A stretch of DNA of 64,000 bases from Coniella vitis (taxonomy: Eukaryota > Ascomycota > Sordariomycetes > Diaporthales > Schizoparmaceae): contig WUJK01000006.1 of the NCBI GenBank assembly GCA_011317545.1, forward strand, positions 496,001 to 560,000. Direction: 5' to 3'. A model generated the notes under the pieces. The model had not been told where the DNA came from and searched no databases. It saw only the letters and a program-made list of their open reading frames with translations. A program made the translations under genes and the position numbers. Below are positions 36,062 to 46,410 of this stretch, in pieces; positions within the stretch are counted from its first letter, which is position 1, and every line of letters begins with the position of its first letter.

Positions 36062-36361
36062 GCAGTTTTCAGTAAGTCTTTTTTCTTCTTTTATCTTACA
36101 CTTTCTTTTTTCTGTCTCGTCATCTCTTTTTTATTTAAATCCTCATGAGTGCAAGCAATTTGCTAGAGACCCGTTTGCAACCGCTCTTTCTCCGGGTAGT
36201 TACCAGCTGCCTCGTGCTTATTTTGTTGGAATAGCCCACCAAAAACTCCGACATGCTTACTACCTCTTACAAAATCAAATGATTGATTCGGCATAGGCTC
36301 AGTGATAACACGCAGTCCGCTTTTGCGTTTCTCCGAGAGCCCATGTCACTTTGTAAGAGCA

Positions 36362-38183
36362 ATGGGTATTCGAGGCCTTACTTACGCGCTGAAACCGCTC
36401 GTCTCTCGGGCTCATTTGCATGGTCGGGTCGTCATTGATGGGCCTGGGCTCGCCTACTTCGCACACCATCTTGCACGATCACTTGCTGGCTCCAGCACGG
36501 TGCTAGATGAGCCAACTTATGTGACTCTGGGCCAGACTGTCACTCAATGGCTTGATGAGCTGCAGTCTGGAGGCCTCGAAATGTGAGTCTAGTACTGCTA
36601 ATACCCCCCCTCCTTTATTGCATGCCATAAAAAAAGAAGAAAAAACAGACATATTCACTGACAGCATCTACAGCGCTGCCATCTATTTCGATGGCTACCT
36701 GCCTACTTCGAAAATAGAAACTCGCCTGCAAAGATTGTGCGACAAGTCTCACGAGGCTCAACGTTACTTTTTGGCCACGATTTCCGGCGCGCATAAGAGT
36801 ACACAGAAAGCTCCTTCCAGCCCCTTCATAGTCCCGGCCGTCCTCGAAGCACTGCGGTCGCAGGAGCGATATAGCAGCATTACGCATGTCGTGCCGGGAG
36901 AAGCAGACCCGTATTGCGCCAACGACGTTCGCCAGAATGGTGGCACCCTCTTGACTGGCGACTCGGACTTTCTTTTGTACGACCTGGGGCCAACGGGCAC
37001 GGTCGCCTTTTTCAGGGACATCTACGCTACGCCCCAGAAGGACAAGACACTGCTCATCTCGGCTCTCCGGTACAGCCCTGGGGAAATTTCTCAGAAACTG
37101 CTACTGGACCCGGGCCAGAAGGGAATGCTAGCTGCTGGCTTTGAAATCTCCTTGAGTCCTAACAAGTCATATCAGGCATTAGTGGGGACGCCTCGAACAC
37201 ACTGGAAATACCTGGCCCCGTCTCACAAATCTGCCTATGACGAGTTTATTACAGAATATAAACCAGATGAGCTTGGATCCATTCCAAGCTACTTGAAATA
37301 CACTGATCCTCGAGTTGCAGAGTTCATCTTGGACTGGGCCACGGTCGCGGCACTGGATCCTGCTTCGTTATTGTCACCAGACACATCGGGCACACGCTCA
37401 ACAAGAGATCCTCTGGTCCATTTGCCCCTGTTGATCGACCGATGGGACGCGGCGACGAGCTGGTGTGCCTCTACCGGGATTCGCCAGTTGGCCTACAGTC
37501 TCTGCCAGGGAGGCAGTGTTTCCCTCTGCACAGTCACAGAATATCGGCGGACACTATCTCTGTATTCCGCAGGACAGCAGGTTGAGCTGCTGGCGACTTC
37601 AGATGTTTCTGGCACTCTCCGTGACACACTCAGCTACATACGTGGATTCCTGCACGGTCCTGTTGGGACGGCGCGATTGCAATGGATCACGGCATGTCTA
37701 GGGTTCGAAATCGGGCACGCGGCCAGCGAAGGCAAGGAGTCCACCACTGTCAAGCTTTTGAACAAGGCCGGCTCTTCTGGCGGTCGTTTGGACCCGGGCA
37801 GTTGGGATGCCATCCATCTGGTTGCTGTGATGCAAGGGGTGTTGTATTCTCTCCGAATGCTGCAGCAGGTCTTGCTGTGTCGGGTTGGCGAGGCCTTTAC
37901 AAGGTCGAAGCTAAAGACACAGTTAGAGGAAATACAGGAATGTCTGGCTTCGATGCCGTCCATCGCAGAGTATCCGTGTCTCGCGGAGATGGAGAGCTTG
38001 TTTGAGCAGTTGGAACAAGCTGGTGCGTTGAAGCGGCTTTCGGCTATCGTTGACATCGAGGAGCCCTCTTTTGGAAAGACAGTCAAGGGATCAGCTGGGA
38101 TGGCGAAGAGGCAGCAGAGCAAGCAGTCGAAGAAACCTGCAGAGCTGTCCAATCCGTTTGATGCTTTGAGCATGGACGACTGA
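36362..38183 (+). CDS. Asteroid-type XPG/PIN-domain protein
   Basis: Two exons, 36362-36582 and 36674-38183 (an alternative acceptor at 36665 adds three residues), giving about 576 residues. The N-terminus MGIRGLTYALKPLV with VVIDGPGLAYFAHH is the XPG N-like strand and first acidic site. The internal motif GEADPYCANDVRQNGG followed by LTGDSDFLLYDLG is the XPG-I active-site region, so the FEN1-like nuclease acidic residues are largely present. The remaining 370 residues match only the general layout of fungal asteroid-domain proteins, whose substrate is not well defined. The tail is Lys/Gln-rich and ends NPFDALSMDD. The CTGAC branch site a few bases before the first acceptor favours the second one. 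It lies downstream of tRNA-Gln and 280 bp before the PRPP synthetase, same strand. Confidence 0.85.
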
Positions 38184-38463
38184 GTTTGGGCCTGCGCGCA
38201 TACGAGGACAGCTTGAACGATCCCTTGGGTGTACTATACGTATATAGTACGTAAGTATTATGTAGTGGGCCCTAGCAGGCTATCAAGACCCTTATCAGCC
38301 GCTCCGAGCCTGCCCGGGTGTACTTAGCTGGTCCCAGTCTGTCCCTCAACCCAGAAAACACCCAATGCTTTTCCATCAGCTCCACCCAAAAATTTCGCGC
38401 TTAAAAACATCTGCTTTCCCCCCACCCTCCTCCAAAGTCCGCGAGAAAAAAAATCTCGACATC

Positions 38464-40101
38464 ATGCGCAACACCCTGATCTTTGCAGGTTCGTCCTGTC
38501 CGGCCCTCACACACAAGATATGTGAGAACCTGGGCATCGCGCCCGCTGAGGCGGAGCTGTCCCAATTCTCCAATGTATGTGCCAGTCTGGCTCTGCGTCT
38601 GCTCCTTTCAGCTTCCAATGTGGCCTTGGAGAAAACCGACGCGAGCTCACGCGAGATTTCTTTTGTAGGGCGAAACAAGCGTCAAGATCTCCAATAGTGT
38701 TCGAGAGAAAGATGTCTTCATCGTCCAATCTGGTAGTCCCAAGATCAACGACACCATTATGGAGCTGTTGATCATGATCTCTGCCTGCAAAGGCGGTTCT
38801 GCCACCAAAATCACCGGTTCGTCGCCTTTTTCCACCCTCAACCCTAAATCTATGGGCCCCTGACAAGATCCTTTCCAGCCGTCCTTCCTTATTTCCCGTA
38901 CAGTCGACAGTCGAAGAAGAAGTCACATAGGGGTGCGATCACTGCCAGGCTGCTGTCGAACCTGTTGGGCATTGCTGGCGTCAAGCATGTCATCACCGTG
39001 GACCTCCATGCGTCCCAGATGCAAGGCTTCTTCAGGTGCCCAGTCGACAACCTCCACGCCGAACCTCTTATTGCGCGCTGGATCCGTCATAATGTCCCCA
39101 ACTGGCGGGAGGCAGTGGTCGTGTCCAAGAACGCTGGTGGCACCAAGCGCGTCACGTCTCTTGCGGATGCGCTGAAGCTCAACTTTGGCATGGTCACCAC
39201 CGATCGAAAGAGAGGAGGCGACATGACGCAGAGCATGATCTTGAACCACTTGGAAGCCCTGGAGCCGCTCGAGCCGGCTGCCGATCGCATCGCGCGTAAC
39301 AGCTTCGTGGAGTCGTCTACACCCACCCCGCGCGCGCTTTTGGTGCAGCAAAGCCGAAAGGAACATGTGGACGACGCTATCCCGCAGCCGGACGAACTGC
39401 GAGTGCAGACGGGCCGTGCAAGTGTGGTCGAAGCATTCCCAGCGACATCTGTCCAGCGGAACGGTTCGGGCAATTTGACCGAGAGCGATGCACCTGACTA
39501 CAATGACCAGAGAGCTTCCGAGGTCATCCACGGCCGCCTGGTCCAGGGGCACATCGTGCCCGACGACTTTCCCTCCCCTACCACATCGGCTGCAGACACG
39601 ACGATTCCCGATGACGACCTCATGTCCCAATCGCAAGCGTCTTCGTACTTTGTACCAGATGGCCATGCCTTGGGCGGTTCCGGCGATGCTGAAGCAAGCT
39701 CCGACGAGGACGAAGACAAGCTGAAGGACCCAAAGATTGAGCACATGATTACCCTCGTAGGTGATGTGAAGAACCGGACCGTCTTCATCATCGATGACAT
39801 GATCGACAAGGCCGGTTCGTGGGTTGCAGCTGCCGAGACGGTGGTCAAGCGAGGCTCTGCTAAGAAGGTCTACTGCATTGCCACCCACGGTGTCTTTGGT
39901 GGCGACGCCCTGGAGCAAATGCAAAAGTGCGAATGCATTGACGCCATTGTTGTCACAAACAGCTACCCCATTAGCGAGGAACGGGCCAGAAGCGCCTCCA
40001 AGCTGACTGTGCTCGACTTGTCGTATCTCCTCTCCGAGGCCATTCGGCGGAACCACTACGGTGAATCCATCAGCCCACTGTTCCAGCATATACAGGACTA
40101 G
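38464..40101 (+). CDS. PRS5: Ribose-phosphate pyrophosphokinase, PRS5-like
   Basis: Three exons, 38464-38574, 38669-38816 and 38879-40101 (introns 94 and 62 nt), give 493 residues, close to yeast Prs5 and longer than the usual 320. The N-terminus MRNTLIFAGSSCPALT, the GETSVKISNSVREKDVFIVQSG core, YFPYSRQSKKKS and VDLHASQMQGFF are classic PRPP-synthetase motifs. After TDRKRG comes a long non-homologous insertion (about residues 215-370, acidic and Ser-rich, ending SSDEDEDK) before LVGDVKNRTVFIIDDMID. The PRPP loop reads DDMIDKAGS instead of the canonical DDMADTCGT. Such long-insert paralogues act with short paralogues in hetero-oligomers that make PRPP from ribose-5-phosphate and ATP and, in yeast, link to cell-wall integrity. 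Which paralogue it truly is needs a tree. Confidence 0.88.
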
Positions 40102-40739
40102 CTTTTCAATGCTTGTCAGCATCAAGGTATGGGCTTTCATGCAAAGCAGGTTTAAACAGGTTCTCTCTTGTATTTTTCAGCTGGACCGGGGACAAAAGTA
40201 GTAATCAGTCAAAAGCGAGGCGTCAAGGTATGGTTATTTGCACGGCCGTTATTCAGGCGTCCGAAATTGGTCAAGACATATTACTTTCTGTTGACCGCAC
40301 AAGAAAGTCTTCTCAGAGCGAGACAGCTACCATGACAATCACAGTTTGATTTGCTCTCAGCGTGTAGAGCAAGAACGCGTTCGGAATTTCCTCATCATTT
40401 TTCTCTTTCTCTCCCGGGGACAAATCCCCATCCAGCGTTGCTACCCTTTGGTAGCAGGGACTCAATCCGCTCCTCCTTGGATGAGTTCTTAACGGACCGT
40501 TGGAAGATCAACTCGAGACAAGAAGGCTTGCTGTCATGACCTTTGTCACTTCTTCGGAAGCGTGGGCAGCGGGCAAGATAACAACTTGACACATTCGTAA
40601 GATGCAAACCGAGATTGCTGAGCTTGTTGCTCCTTTTCACATTAGGTACTATGTTTAGATTCAAGCGCTAGCGATTATCAATACAAATGATTTCTGCAGC
40701 TCAAATACAAGACTCTCTGATACACAAGTAGGAATCGCT
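40102..40739. other. Convergent 3' intergenic region
   Basis: It lies between the PRPP synthetase and the OTU-like gene, which converge. Only short frames occur. It presumably holds both 3' untranslated regions. Confidence 0.5.
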
Positions 40740-42433
40740 TCATTCGAGGTCTCCATTACCGATGGGTTTTCCTGTGAGCACTGCACGAAGGGCTCGTCCA
40801 TCAGGAACCGCCATGGACGAGGGCGCTCCATCTTCCAGCAGAAGCTTTGCTAGCGTGTTGTTTCGTCTCCACGGGTGGCTTGTGGATAGGTTCGATGCCT
40901 TGCCTGTCTTGCGCGTTGTATTTTCGTATCCATAGGTGGACTCGAACGTGGGACGCGGGAACTGAAACTCGACTGCGGTGAAGTCGTTGGGCACCATGGG
41001 TTGGTAGTGGTTGTTGTTGACAAAGAGGAAAAAGACATGCCGGGCATTATACGAGCCGTAGACGATGGGCGCCCTAGCATAGAGGGTCTTCTTCTTCTTG
41101 GCTGACTTCGACTGCTTGGACTTGGACGGCACGGGGTCTTCTCTCGAATCCAACCGGTACGTCACGATGAATAGGTTATACAAGTCGGCGGTGACCTGAA
41201 ACATGGAGTCGGAGGTCCACACACGAGGGATCCTCAGCTGCTGGTAGAGATTCACTCTTGTGGGCGCGCTCTTGGCACCAAACGAGACAATACTATTAAC
41301 AAAGCTCTGATTCAAGAGCTTGTAGTCATCGTGACGCGGGTGTCGCTTGTCCTGCAGCACGGCGGTAAAGTATTCCAGGTGCTCGGCCTTGACCCGCGTG
41401 CTGTATCCATAGTGGCCGTACATTTGCTGCGCGACAGCCTTCCAGTAACAGTCGGAGGCGCAGCCCTTGTCGTTGGCCGAGCGGTAAAAGACAACCTCCT
41501 CCATCAGGGGGAACCCCTTGAGCAGCGCGGCTTCTGCAGTCGGGTTCTTGATCCAGTGGTCTTGGAGGGACTCCTCAAAGCTGCGGCAGCGCAACTGCTT
41601 GTGGGTGGCAATCTTTTCGTGTCTCTCTATGAGCTCCTCGTCGACCTCGTCTATGCCGAGGTCGTCAGAGAGCAGGTCCAAGTCGAATCGGGCCCCGACT
41701 TCGGGATCAGGGTAATGTCCCTTGCCGGACGAACGCAATTGGTAGCGCAGCTCTTGTTCGATGACCAGTTCCGACGCGTTGGCGGGCAGACCGTAAAAGG
41801 TGTGATCCTCCAGTAGTCCTCCCTTGCTGGTGGCCTGTTTGGAACTTTTCTGGCCATCATCATCGTTGTTGTTGTTGTTGTTGTCTTCGTCGTCTTGGTT
41901 GTCATTCTTCTGTTTCTCCTTGCCCTTCGTTTTCTTGCTCGATGCTTCTGCCTCCTCTTCGGCCTCTGGCTCGCCGTCGCCTTGTTCCTTCTCCGTTTCC
42001 TTTCCCTTTTCCTGTTTGCCTGTGCCGTCGTTCCCCCCTTCTTCTTCATCATCACTATCCAACGCCAAGTTGACATGAACCGTAGAGGTTGCAGGCGGCG
42101 GGCCCGGCAGGACTTGGACTACATCGCTCTGCGTGTAGAGCGGTTCCAGCCGTTTGATGCAGCCGAGCTCGCTGAGCCAGCGGATGCGCGCTGCGTTGCG
42201 CGCAATCCGGCGAGCCTGTTGTTCCTGGGCACTGACAGGTTGCGCTGGTGTACTGGGCTCGGCCTTGACGGCTTTTGCCTTTTGGGGATCAAGGGCTTTT
42301 CTGTGATTTTTGCTTTTGGGGGGGGGGGGTTTGTTTTCCCGATCGGTTAGAAGAAGGTCTGGAAAGAATGGGGAGGACCTGGGGGGAAAAGGGGGACGTG
42401 AAGTTGATCCTACCGTGGTGCTTTAGAAGACAT
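40740..42433 (-). CDS. OTU-like cysteine peptidase homologue
   Basis: The main exon is open from 40740 up to about 42378 and carries a basic/Pro-rich N-terminus, an acidic Lys/Glu/Asn-rich linker (DDEEEGGNDG; poly-Asn) and a C-terminal domain. There, ASDCYWKAVAQQMYGHYG resembles the OTU catalytic motif (Asp-x-Cys with a following aromatic) and HVFFLFVNNNHYQPM the catalytic His strand, so a deubiquitinase-like OTU fold is likely. The proposed start is ATG at 42433 (MSSKAPR), followed by a GT donor at 42413. Acceptor CAG at 42379 keeps frame but makes a 35-nt intron, too short for fungi. Acceptor at 42359 gives a normal 55-nt intron but puts the frame off by one, which a length change in the 12-G run at 42318-42329 would fix. 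The N-terminus is therefore uncertain. Family assignment rests on motifs only. Confidence 0.72.
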
Positions 42434-43477
42434 TGTCGCTGACAATCAATGTTGTTTTTGTGTCAACGGTACTGGTAGCAATTTTCGATTTCATGTCCTG
42501 GTGAGTCGAGTAATCTCGGAATCTTCTCTGGGGTTTCCTTATCAACCGAGACAGATGAAGATGATGATGAGTATAACGAACGAACGCTTCCAGGGCTGCG
42601 GAGTCTCGGCTCAGCATCCAAACACTGCATTCTCCATCAACGAGATGCGCATTATGTTTGTATTATTACACTGGCTGGCCTCTTTTTTTTTTCTCCCTCT
42701 TATAAGCATATGAGTTTGCTTTCTGTCCAAATGTTCAGGTTTCCCTTTGTTTGTCTGTCCTTGACCCATTTCACAAAGAACTTGTAAAAAAGACCGTGGG
42801 GCGTGGGCACGAACCCGGCCAATGCAGTGAGGTAGGAGCGGACAAAGGCCAGGAGAGGAACGTGCTGGGCCTTCCCACAAACAGAACTGTGGGAGTAATC
42901 GCAACATAACGTCTGTAAAAGAGGAACCAAATAAGTGGAAGAAAAGTAAAGTAATAGTTCACATTGGATCCTGCAATAGGCTTCAGAGGCAGAGGGCTAT
43001 GCTCCGGAACAACAACGTTGGAGACACTCGAAGGGCCCACAGAGACTATCCGGTTCTCACGTTGGAAAGGCTGATTGATCCAAGGGGATTTTGGATGGTT
43101 GTTGAAACATATCCGAAGCTATGCAGACTGGCAGAGTACATATGACATGACACACCCACAAGTTTAGTTCTGCGCTTGCAAAGGCCTTGCTTGAGCACGA
43201 GTTCTCCAGAAACACCACATAATCACCAAGCATTACAGAGCATCTCATCTCATCTCATCACGTGGATACAGCTCAATTTAGACAAGTTTCAGATGAAAGA
43301 CCAAATAACACTCCCTATATTCCCTCGTCCTTGACTTGACAAAGATCACATGCCCCCGCAAAGCAAAAAGCCTACTGAATCACCACCCCGAGCTCAAGTC
43401 TCCAATCTACCAACACCAAAGTTTCTAGGTATGTGAGGACTGCGCCAGCAAAGTTCACATTCTCTTTGGGGCCGGAA
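42434..43477. other. Intergenic between OTU-like and secreted-protein genes
   Basis: This is upstream sequence of the OTU-like gene and 3' flank of the secreted-protein gene, both on the minus strand. A short CATCT tandem is present near 43242-43259. No gene is seen. Confidence 0.5.
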
Positions 43478-44123
43478 TCAAGCAACCCTCGTCACGAACT
43501 GGATGGCCTTGGCCGCTTCGCCCCAGCCCATAAAGTCTTCAGTACTGAAGCACGTCTTGAGCGGGATGCTGTCGAGCAGGATGCCCGTGCAGTCGGTTTT
43601 AGTCCAGGCGTAGAGGAAGCCTCCATCGTCGATATTCCCTAGGAGTTGGAACGGGTTTGTTAGCATGTCACATGCTTCTAGACCAGTGATAAAGAACAGG
43701 GTCATTTCGGTTGAAATTGGGCTAACGCCAGCTTATAACATTGGCGGATTACTCTTATCACCACAGTCCAAAGTGCTAGACGTGGCAGATGAAAAGAAGA
43801 GGGATAAAAAAGGGGGGGCACATGTACTCACAATAGCCCTTGACGGCGACAGTGCTGTCTTCAAGACCGACACAGGTCGTAACCGCACTTCCGTCGTCCA
43901 TCAGCTCGGCGGCGTCGTGATTGTACCCGTCGGTGGCGCTGCGGTAGCAAGACAGAATCATCAGCACATATTCTCAACAGTACCGTGGTTCTCTTCCTCA
44001 TTTCTTGACGGAACTTGGTGATACATACCAAGAGGAGTCCGAATACTCAGTGAAGTAAAGGCTCGATGCAGACACCACGCTGGTTAGTCCAGCAATAAGG
44101 CCTAGAGCGAAGGTAGTACGCAT
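43478..44123 (-). CDS. Small secreted four-cysteine protein
   Basis: Minus-strand exons 44123-44029, 43938-43832 and 43638-43478 give 120 residues. Introns are 90 and 193 nt with GT/AG ends; codon phases agree (TG/C for Cys32, T/GG for Trp68). Residues 1-19 (MRTTFALGLIAGLTSVVSA) are a textbook signal peptide, with cleavage after Ala19. The mature part of about 100 residues has four cysteines, two acidic patches and no membrane segment. I recognise no family. Small size, secretion signal and paired cysteines are the usual marks of fungal effector-like or surface proteins, but nothing proves such a role. It is the last gene before the right RIP block, about 0.7 kb from it. Confidence 0.82.
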
Positions 44124-44860
44124 TTTGTCTTTTTTTATGGTTGCTTTTCTTTTTAGGTAAAAAAAAAAAAACAAACGAATTCAAGATTTTCCTACAAGTT
44201 TGCGAAGCCCGATTGTTGTCAAAATAGAGGGGTCGCAGGTTTATGCTGATATTGCCAGTAAATGAAGGGGGATGCTGAATGGTGATTTATACAAGTCCAC
44301 CATCGTGCGGCTTCACAGGGCTTATATATCCTCAGACCTGCCTATACAGTCACTCAACATGGCGATTACACGGACTCGAACATCTAGTCGTCGCGCAAAA
44401 CTGTTACGCACAATACTCCAGCCTCACTGTCACTCAGTCAAGCGTGGTCGCTTTCAGCCTCATGGGCTCACTCACACCTTGCCAATGGTAATGTTGGTCC
44501 GCCCCCCAAAACTCTACAAATGCAGCACGATACACAGCGCGCTTGCAGGTAACCGTTTGGCAAGCCATACATAAAACTGTAGCTGATGAACGAGTCCCAC
44601 TGTAGCTGAACTTGTCACAGCATTGTTTTCTCTTGTTCGATGATGAACAATTTCCAAATTGGTCAGGTCTTTTTTATTCGCGCTGCGCTGCGCCGCCCCA
44701 GCGTGGCCATCTATGCAGGTTGGCTGAGTAGAGCCCCAAAGACTTGGTTCATCACCTGTGAGAATGGCATTCAACCCTAACCCGAAAGCCATTATGTCAG
44801 CCTGATAATGGGCTTTATATAAGCAGAACAATAGCTTCGGTGATACTCAAATATTCGCAT
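44124..44860. promoter_or_regulatory. Upstream region of secreted-protein gene, edge of RIP block
   Basis: Normal-composition DNA upstream of the minus-strand secreted-protein gene, beginning with A/T runs. It ends at about 44860, where AT-rich RIP sequence starts. No further gene is supported. Confidence 0.4.
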
Positions 44861-45554
44861 AATAGCTCTTTTTTATAGTAAGATATATAGAATAATATAC
44901 TCTTTTAACCTCTCTTTTATTTCGCCTATTTTAGCTAATAATTAAGCTATATATATACTCTATTTTCTTTATTATAAGCCCGGATATAAGCCAAACGGCT
45001 AAAACCTCCTTTTCCTAAGTAAACGTATAAGCTTATTAGTTATAACTACTTTTATTTAATAATCTTAACCCCTAATAACAGCGTAAATCGATTATCTAAG
45101 CCGTAAAGACCTATAATTCTTACGATAGCTTTAAAGGACTTCGAATATTAGGTAAAATATATAGATTCTATTACCTTTCCGGTATAATACGCTACGCTTA
45201 GGGCCTATTATTAGTAAAAAGGTATCTAATCCGATATAAACCTTAAAGACCCTAATATATAAATAACTAGTCTAAATATACCTATATAAGCGTAATCGGA
45301 TAAAATATTATATAAAGGGCTTCTTAATAACTATAAAAAGACTTATATAAACTTAGATAAGGAATTCGTATCTCTAATATAGGAGTAACGCTAGCGATTC
45401 TATAATAAATAGGTCCGAAACTACTAAATCGGTTTATCGGCTAAGAAGAAGAAGAAAATAGCCCTCGAGAAAATTGCTATATAGATTAATAAAACGGTCC
45501 TAAACTCTCTCTTTTAGCCTATTCGTATAGATTTAGCTAAAACTAAGGGTTAAT

Positions 45555-45742
45555 TGTGACGGGCTGGCCCCTATAGGGCTCCAGGAATTGACTAGCGTTC
45601 CTGCGGCCGTCTCCGACGTACGGAACCTTTCGCTTGGGCGGTTGAGGCAAAAGGTACGCAATCTTCTGAACACGTTTCAGAAGATCTAGTCAACTTATCA
45701 GGCACGTCGGGCGAAGGCAATGTCACAGGTGGGCCTGTGACA
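45555..45742 (-). repeat. TRIM LTR copy 1 (3' LTR on minus strand)
   Basis: A 188-bp repeat, TGTGACGGGC to CCTGTGACA on the plus strand. It contains an internal near-palindrome (TCTTCTGAA...TTCAGAAGA, 45662-45684). Confidence 0.75.
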
Positions 45743-45761
45743 TTACCTCCCTTCCTCCTCT
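45743..45761 (-). other. TRIM polypurine tract
   Basis: On the minus strand these 19 bases are purine-rich (AGAGGAGGAAGGGAGGTAA) and abut the 3' LTR. The full-length Ty3 element nearby has the closely similar AAGGGAGATAA at the same place, 54271-54281. Confidence 0.6.
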
Positions 45762-45874
45762 GATAACGTCGGACCCCCAAAGCTTACCCGCGACGTTGCT
45801 TTGTAAGCCGAAGTTCACACGGAAGGGGTGTCCAAGACTTTTGGCACTCCGTGGCTCGAACTTGCGACCTTGGG

Positions 45875-45887
45875 GTGTTCAGAAGAT
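45875..45887 (-). other. TRIM primer-binding site, self-priming type
   Basis: One base from the LTR end, the minus strand reads ATCTTCTGAACAC. This is perfectly complementary over 13 nt to GTGTTCAGAAGAT inside the LTR itself (45661-45673 in copy 1). Tf1/sushi-group elements prime reverse transcription from the 5' end of their own RNA in this way. Confidence 0.55.
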
Positions 45888-45888
45888 A

Positions 45889-46076
45889 TGTGACGGGCTG
45901 GCCCCTATAGGGCTCCAGGAATTGACTAGCGTTCCTGCGGCCGTCTCCGACGTACGGAACCTTTCGCTTGGGCGGTTGAGGCAAAAGGTACGCAATCTTC
46001 TGAACACGTTTCAGAAGATCTAGTCAACTTATCAGGCACGTCGGGCGAAGGCAATGTCACAGGTGGGCCTGTGATA
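45889..46076 (-). repeat. TRIM LTR copy 2 (middle)
   Basis: A 188-bp copy, same as copy 1 except for a CA to TA change at its right end (GTGATA). Confidence 0.75.
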
Positions 46077-46222
46077 TCACCTCCCTTCCTCCTCTGATAA
46101 CGTCGGACCCCCAAAGCTTACCCGCGACGTTGCTTTGTAAGCCGAAGTTCACACGGAAGGGGTGTCCAAGACTTTTGGCACTCCGTGGCTCGAACTTGCG
46201 ACCTTGGGGTGTTCAGAAGATA

Positions 46223-46410
46223 TGTGACGGGCTGGCCCCTATAGGGCTCCAGGAATTGACTAGCGTTCCTGCGGCCGTCTCCGACGTACGGAACCTTTCG
46301 CTTGGGCGGTTGAGGCAAAAGGTATGCAATCTTCTGAACACGTTTCAGAAGATCTAGTCAACTTATCAGGCACGTCGGGCGAAGGCAATGTCACAGGTGG
46401 GCCTGTAATA
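46223..46410 (-). repeat. TRIM LTR copy 3 (5' LTR on minus strand)
   Basis: A 188-bp copy whose right end reads GTAATA in place of GTGACA, two RIP-type changes, plus a C to T at 46325. TTAAT follows directly. Confidence 0.75.

Larger units (their letters stand above)
45555..46410 (-). mobile_element. Tandem miniature LTR element (TRIM-like), TTAAT target duplication
   Basis: The element consists of a 188-bp repeat, a 146-bp spacer, the repeat, the spacer and the repeat (45555-45742, 45743-45888, 45889-46076, 46077-46222, 46223-46410), giving an exact 334-bp period. It is flanked by TTAAT on both sides (45550-45554 and 46411-46415). The first repeat copy begins TG and ends CA on both strands. 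On the minus strand the spacer starts with a short stretch complementary to the LTR and ends with a polypurine tract, as in LTR retrotransposons. It has no coding capacity, so it would need proteins from a full-size element. Spacer-sharing LTRs suggest unequal recombination between copies. Unlike everything around it, it is barely touched by RIP. Confidence 0.75.

Noticed and set aside
38230..38256. Near-palindrome around GTACTATACGTATATAGTAC
   Set aside because: It is imperfect and AT-rich in a 3' flank, so likely chance or a polyadenylation-region structure.
45592..46357. Repeated 62-75-codon frames inside the tandem element
   Set aside because: They are by-products of the 334-bp repeat, overlap on both strands, and do not resemble gag or pol.
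45555..46410. Plain satellite or SINE interpretation of the 334-bp repeat
   Set aside because: It ends at matching repeat boundaries with an exact 5-bp duplication and has primer-site and polypurine-like signals. A SINE would not have terminal 188-bp repeats. Kept only as an alternative.
45555..46410. CRISPR-like array
   Set aside because: Repeats are too long, the spacers are identical rather than unique, and the genome is eukaryotic.
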